From positions 1-26,162 of the forward strand of contig NZ_DATJPM010000068.1 of assembly GCF_035506375.1 (NCBI RefSeq): a DNA stretch of 26,162 bases, read 5' to 3'. Of the stretch, positions 23,124-26,162 are shown piece after piece. The first letter of the stretch is position 1. Every line of letters starts with the position of its first letter. The DNA is from Methanocella sp. (lineage in GTDB: Archaea > Halobacteriota > Methanocellia > Methanocellales > Methanocellaceae). The notes under the pieces were generated by a model. It saw nothing but the letters and a program-made list of their open reading frames with translations, did no database searches and was not told where the DNA came from. The translations under genes were made by a program, and so were the position numbers.

Positions 23124-24776
23124 TTGGCACAGCAAACTCAAGGAGGCCAACCGATAATAATTCTGAAGGAAGGCTCCCAAAGAACCAGGGGCCGAGACGC
23201 TCAGGGAATGAACCTCATGGCCGCAAGGGCCGTGGCCGAGGCGGTCAGGACCACGCTTGGTCCGAAGGGCATGGACAAGATGCTCGTTGACTCGCTCGGC
23301 GACGTCGTCATAACGAACGATGGCGTTACTATTCTGAAGGAAATGGATATCGAGCACCCGGCAGCCAAGATGATCGTGGAGATCGCCAAGACCCAGGACG
23401 ACGAGGTCGGCGACGGCACGACCACAGCGGTCGTATTAGCCGGCGAGCTGCTCAAGAGGTCCGAGAACCTGCTGGACCAGGAGGTCCACCCGACCGTCAT
23501 CGCGGCGGGCTACAGGGCTGCGGCGGCCAAGGCAAGAGAGATCCTCGACACCTTAGCATACCCCGTCACCCTAAAGGATGAAGACCTGCTCAAGCAGTTC
23601 GCGATTACCGCAATGACCGGTAAGGGCGCAGAGTCGGTCAGCGAGAAGCTGGCGACCCTCGTGGTCAAGTCCATCAAGGCAGTAGTCGACGAGAACGGCA
23701 AGGTAGACGTCGACGATATCAAAGTAGAAAAGAAAGTCGGCGGCACCATCGGGGACTCAGAGCTCATCCAGGGTCTTGTCATCGACAAGGAAAGGATACA
23801 CCCGAACATGCCCAAGACCGTAAAGAACGCGAAGATCGCCCTGCTCGACACTCCGCTTGAGATCGAGAAGACCGAGATCGACGCAAAGATCGAGATCACC
23901 AGCCCGGACCAGCTCCAGAGCTTCCTGGACCAGGAAGAGAAGATGCTGAAGACCATGGTCGACAAGATCAAGGCCACCGGCGCGAACGTGGTGTTCTGCC
24001 AGAAGGGCGTGGATGACCTGGTCCAGCACTACCTGGCCAAGAACAACATCATGGCCGCAAGGAGAGTAAAAGAGTCTGACCTCAAGAAGCTCGCCAAGGC
24101 GACGGGCGCCCGGGTCAGCACCAGCATCGACGAGATGACGAAAGCAGACCTCGGCGTTGCGGGCCTCGTGGAGGAGCGCAAGATCGGCGACGAGAACATG
24201 ATCTTCGTCGAGCAGTGCAAGGACCCGAAGGCGGTCAGCCTCATCCTCCGCGGCGGGACGGAGCACGTCGTGGACGAGCTCGAGCGTGCGATTCACGATG
24301 CGCTTCGCGTCGTCGGCGTAGTCGTCGAGGACAAGAAGTACGTCGCTGGCGGCGGCTCCACTGAGGTAGAGCTGGCGCTGCGCCTAAAAGAGTTCGCGTC
24401 CACCGTGGGCGGCAGGGAACAGCTGGCTATCGAAGCGTTCGCGGACTCCATGGAGATCATCCCCAGGACTCTCGCCGAGAACGCGGGCCTCGACCCGATC
24501 GACTCGCTCGTGGACCTGCGGAGCAAGCACGAGGGCAAGAGCAAGGACGGCAAGAACTTCGGCATCAACGTGTTCACCGGCGAATCTGTGGACATGAAAA
24601 AGGCTGGGGTTGTCGAGCCCCTCCGCGTCAAGACCCAGGCCATCAGCGGCGCCTCCGAGGCGGCCGTCATGATCCTGAGGATCGACGACGTCATCGCCGC
24701 GAGCAAGCTGTCCGGCAAGGGCGGCCCCGGCGGCATGCCCCCCGGAATGGGCGACATGGGCGACATGGGAATGTAA
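23124..24776 (+). CDS. ths: Thermosome subunit (group II chaperonin)
   Basis: A 550-aa subunit of the archaeal thermosome, a double-ring ATP-driven folding machine in the cytosol. Nucleotide-binding motifs are TTLGPKGMDKMLVD (43-56), NDGVTILKEM (65-74) and GDGTTTAVVLAG (96-107). The apical helical lid and the late VEDKKYVAGGGSTEVELA motif are in place. It ends in a Gly/Met tail (GGMPPGMGDMGDMGM), typical of the family. The TTG start follows a strong AGGAGG with normal spacing. No other subunit gene is in view, so alpha or beta cannot be assigned. Confidence 0.97.
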   Translation: MAQQTQGGQPIIILKEGSQRTRGRDAQGMNLMAARAVAEAVRTTLGPKGMDKMLVDSLGDVVITNDGVTILKEMDIEHPAAKMIVEIAKTQDDEVGDGTTTAVVLAGELLKRSENLLDQEVHPTVIAAGYRAAAAKAREILDTLAYPVTLKDEDLLKQFAITAMTGKGAESVSEKLATLVVKSIKAVVDENGKVDVDDIKVEKKVGGTIGDSELIQGLVIDKERIHPNMPKTVKNAKIALLDTPLEIEKTEIDAKIEITSPDQLQSFLDQEEKMLKTMVDKIKATGANVVFCQKGVDDLVQHYLAKNNIMAARRVKESDLKKLAKATGARVSTSIDEMTKADLGVAGLVEERKIGDENMIFVEQCKDPKAVSLILRGGTEHVVDELERAIHDALRVVGVVVEDKKYVAGGGSTEVELALRLKEFASTVGGREQLAIEAFADSMEIIPRTLAENAGLDPIDSLVDLRSKHEGKSKDGKNFGINVFTGESVDMKKAGVVEPLRVKTQAISGASEAAVMILRIDDVIAASKLSGKGGPGGMPPGMGDMGDMGM

Positions 24777-24812
24777 GGTGTTTACCTTACATTCTTTCTT
24801 TTTCTTTTTTAT
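24771..24812 (+). terminator. Hairpin and T-tract terminator of the thermosome gene
   Basis: ATGTAAGG (24771-24778) pairs perfectly with CCTTACAT (24785-24792) around a six-base loop and overlaps the stop codon. A pyrimidine tract of mostly T runs to about 24810. This looks like an efficient transcription end for a highly expressed gene. Confidence 0.75.
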
Positions 24813-24865
24813 CACCGCTATAAATACAAATTAATTCTAAGTACCGGCTTGCTCTTGTCTCAATT

Positions 24866-25768
24866 GTGGCTGCATGGCGTACGCTTTTCTGCACATCTCT
24901 TATCCTGCTTTTATTAGCCCCGGCCAGCGTTGACGCCGCAAGTTCGCTGGACATAACTATCCCAACATCCTATCACATCAATGCGGCCCGAGCCTATGAC
25001 GTATCGAATAATGCGGTCAACATCGGGGGCGACATCGAATTTTTCCATTATGGTAATGGCGTCTACGTGGCCATTACCACCGACGCTCCCGCCGGCGATA
25101 AGCTTGCCTTTTTCCAGGACGCCGTAACCCAGGCGCTATTCAGGAATAACACGCTCTTCATACCGGTCGACGACGCCGGGGACCAGACTGCCGGCCTCGT
25201 ATTATCGACGGGCGACCTGATCTGCGATAACGGGGCGTTCTACGGCCCGGTCACGGGCATCGAGCTGGACACGAAAGCGCTGGCCTATGGGGACGCTGTG
25301 GCGGGCGCCGTCCTGTATATGGGCAAATGGCCGGATTGGCCTTCGTATCATCTGTCGATCTCAAACGATGAAACAATTAAAAAAGCCTTGATGGATGAGG
25401 CGGCAAAGGACGGCACTGCGGGCGGCGTAAAGCTCATGCTCAACGTTTCCGGGGATTCTATTGGATACGTCGTCGTGCACATGGAAGCCCCGGAAGCCAG
25501 CAGCAATGTTTCCGCATACCTGTATAGGGACGGAGTCGTAACCAGGCTGGCTTGCCGGGCGATCCATTCGAACGGCAGCGTCGTCTATGAGACCATGTAC
25601 TCCGGCGGAGGAACTTTCGCTTTCGTCGGTCCCTTCCCGGAAACACCGCCAGCCCCGGCCAGCTTTGGAGATGTGCTCGCTTTCTCAGTCTACCTCGGCT
25701 CAGGGCTTTTATTATTATTCGTGGGACTGGCAGTTACAGCTTTTAAGAAACGGAGTAATAAATATTAA
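24866..25768 (+). CDS. Secreted, C-terminally membrane-anchored protein of unknown function
   Basis: A 300-aa protein with a signal peptide (hydrophobic TLFCTSLILLLLAPASVDA, likely cut after residue 24) and a C-terminal membrane helix (about 269-292) followed by KKRSNKY. The 240-residue outer domain is beta-rich, with possible N-glycosylation sites (NVS, NGS). I do not recognise the domain. It starts with GTG at 24866; a TATA-like CTATAAATAC (about 24819-24828) lies some 40 bases before it and no ribosome binding site is visible, so the leader is short. The layout (signal, domain, C-terminal anchor) is that of archaeal surface proteins. It stands alone after the thermosome terminator. Confidence 0.75.
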   Translation: MAAWRTLFCTSLILLLLAPASVDAASSLDITIPTSYHINAARAYDVSNNAVNIGGDIEFFHYGNGVYVAITTDAPAGDKLAFFQDAVTQALFRNNTLFIPVDDAGDQTAGLVLSTGDLICDNGAFYGPVTGIELDTKALAYGDAVAGAVLYMGKWPDWPSYHLSISNDETIKKALMDEAAKDGTAGGVKLMLNVSGDSIGYVVVHMEAPEASSNVSAYLYRDGVVTRLACRAIHSNGSVVYETMYSGGGTFAFVGPFPETPPAPASFGDVLAFSVYLGSGLLLLFVGLAVTAFKKRSNKY

Positions 25769-25850
25769 CCCGTTTTAAGCCCGCGAAGCTTGCGAAGTCC
25801 TCGAAACGGTTTTCGAGCGCGAAGACCGCGAAGACTTTATTATAGAAATT
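25769..25850. repeat. GCGAAG-unit stretch with short hairpin
   Basis: Four GCGAAG units occur within about 50 bases (around 25783-25833). Between them CTCGAAA (25800-25806) pairs with TTTCGAG (25811-25817) around CGGT. It may be a processing or end signal for the preceding gene, or a further degenerate member of the repeats that follow it. Confidence 0.55.
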
Positions 25851-26162
25851 GCTGTGTCGAATATGCCCTTTTAAGATTCAGAGTGTACGGAGGCACTATT
25901 TTTCACCACAAAGGCACGAAGAGCACGGAGGCCCACAAAGACTTTTTTATAATTAAGAGACAAAGGTCACAGAGCCGCTTTTTGAACTTATAAGATACAA
26001 AGGATACGAAGGCACGATGGCAAAAAGTGTTCTTGTTCATTCCACTGTGTCTTTGTATCCTTCGTGCCCTGATCGCCAATGAACCGGCTTTGTGTACTTT
26101 GTAAATTAATTTAAAAAGAAAACTTTGTGAGCCTCCGTGCTCTTCGTGCCTTTGTGGTGAAA
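25851..26162. repeat. Foldback repeat, copy B (inverted partner of 1-293)
   Basis: The reverse complement of 25851-26143 matches 1-293 without gaps at about 93% identity by my count (20 mismatches). The extra 26144-26162 holds the outer end, TTCACCAC on the reverse strand, which matches the inner end of the same element, so the copy is an imperfect palindrome about 270 bases long. Units are CACAAAG, CACGAAG and CACGGAG. No gene is present. Confidence 0.9.

Noticed and set aside
25790..25993. 67-aa plus-strand ORF at the right end
   Set aside because: It is translated GCGAAG units and copy B of the foldback repeat, with no start signal.

Overview
The window reads as chromosomal DNA of a euryarchaeon, most likely a methanogen of the Methanocella / Methanomicrobia type. 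The support is an Orc1/Cdc6 initiator, a group II chaperonin (thermosome) with a GGM-type tail, an archaeal dUTPase, TATA-box promoters without bacterial -35/-10 elements, frequent GTG/TTG starts, and many small Fe-S proteins. The genus is an inference; no methanogenesis gene is present. Genes are moderately GC-rich and the promoters are AT-rich.

Layout. 1-293 and 25851-26162 are two copies of one foldback-type repeat in inverted orientation, so the whole gene block lies between them. 518-3877 holds moaA (minus), then a Nif3-like protein overlapping a SWIM zinc-finger protein, and a PIG-V/Gpi18-like membrane mannosyltransferase. A second repeat cluster (3878-4228) lies between the convergent ends of the mannosyltransferase and cdc6. 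4229-6261 (minus) is cdc6 and a cysteine-rich polyferredoxin. 6371-8770 (plus) is a membrane-anchored Pro/Thr-stalk protein, an AIM24-family protein, and trmO overlapping dut. 8767-10803 holds a thioredoxin-fold peroxiredoxin, a 39-aa DUF5320-like mini-protein and a processive GT2 glycosyltransferase. 11001-11657 is a diadenylate-cyclase-domain protein with a membrane tail. 11715-14652 (minus) is a translationally coupled operon: PAPS-reductase-like ferredoxin fusion, hisH, gtrA. 14800-16320 is a secreted Arg/Gly-rich protein and a chagasin-like (I42) inhibitor.

The clearest accessory unit is 16327-22782: a large Cys-type arylsulfatase, an anaerobic sulfatase maturase (radical SAM/SPASM) and a 48-aa membrane protein in one minus-strand operon. 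A divergent BASS-family transporter and a second Cys-type sulfatase follow. Together these suggest hydrolysis of sulfate esters under anoxic conditions, with the maturase converting the active-site Cys of both enzymes to formylglycine and the transporter moving an organic anion. The substrate is unknown.

The window closes with the thermosome gene, which has a strong ribosome binding site and a clear hairpin/T-tract terminator, and a signal-peptide protein of unknown function with a C-terminal anchor. I saw no tRNA, rRNA, CRISPR array or transposase gene.
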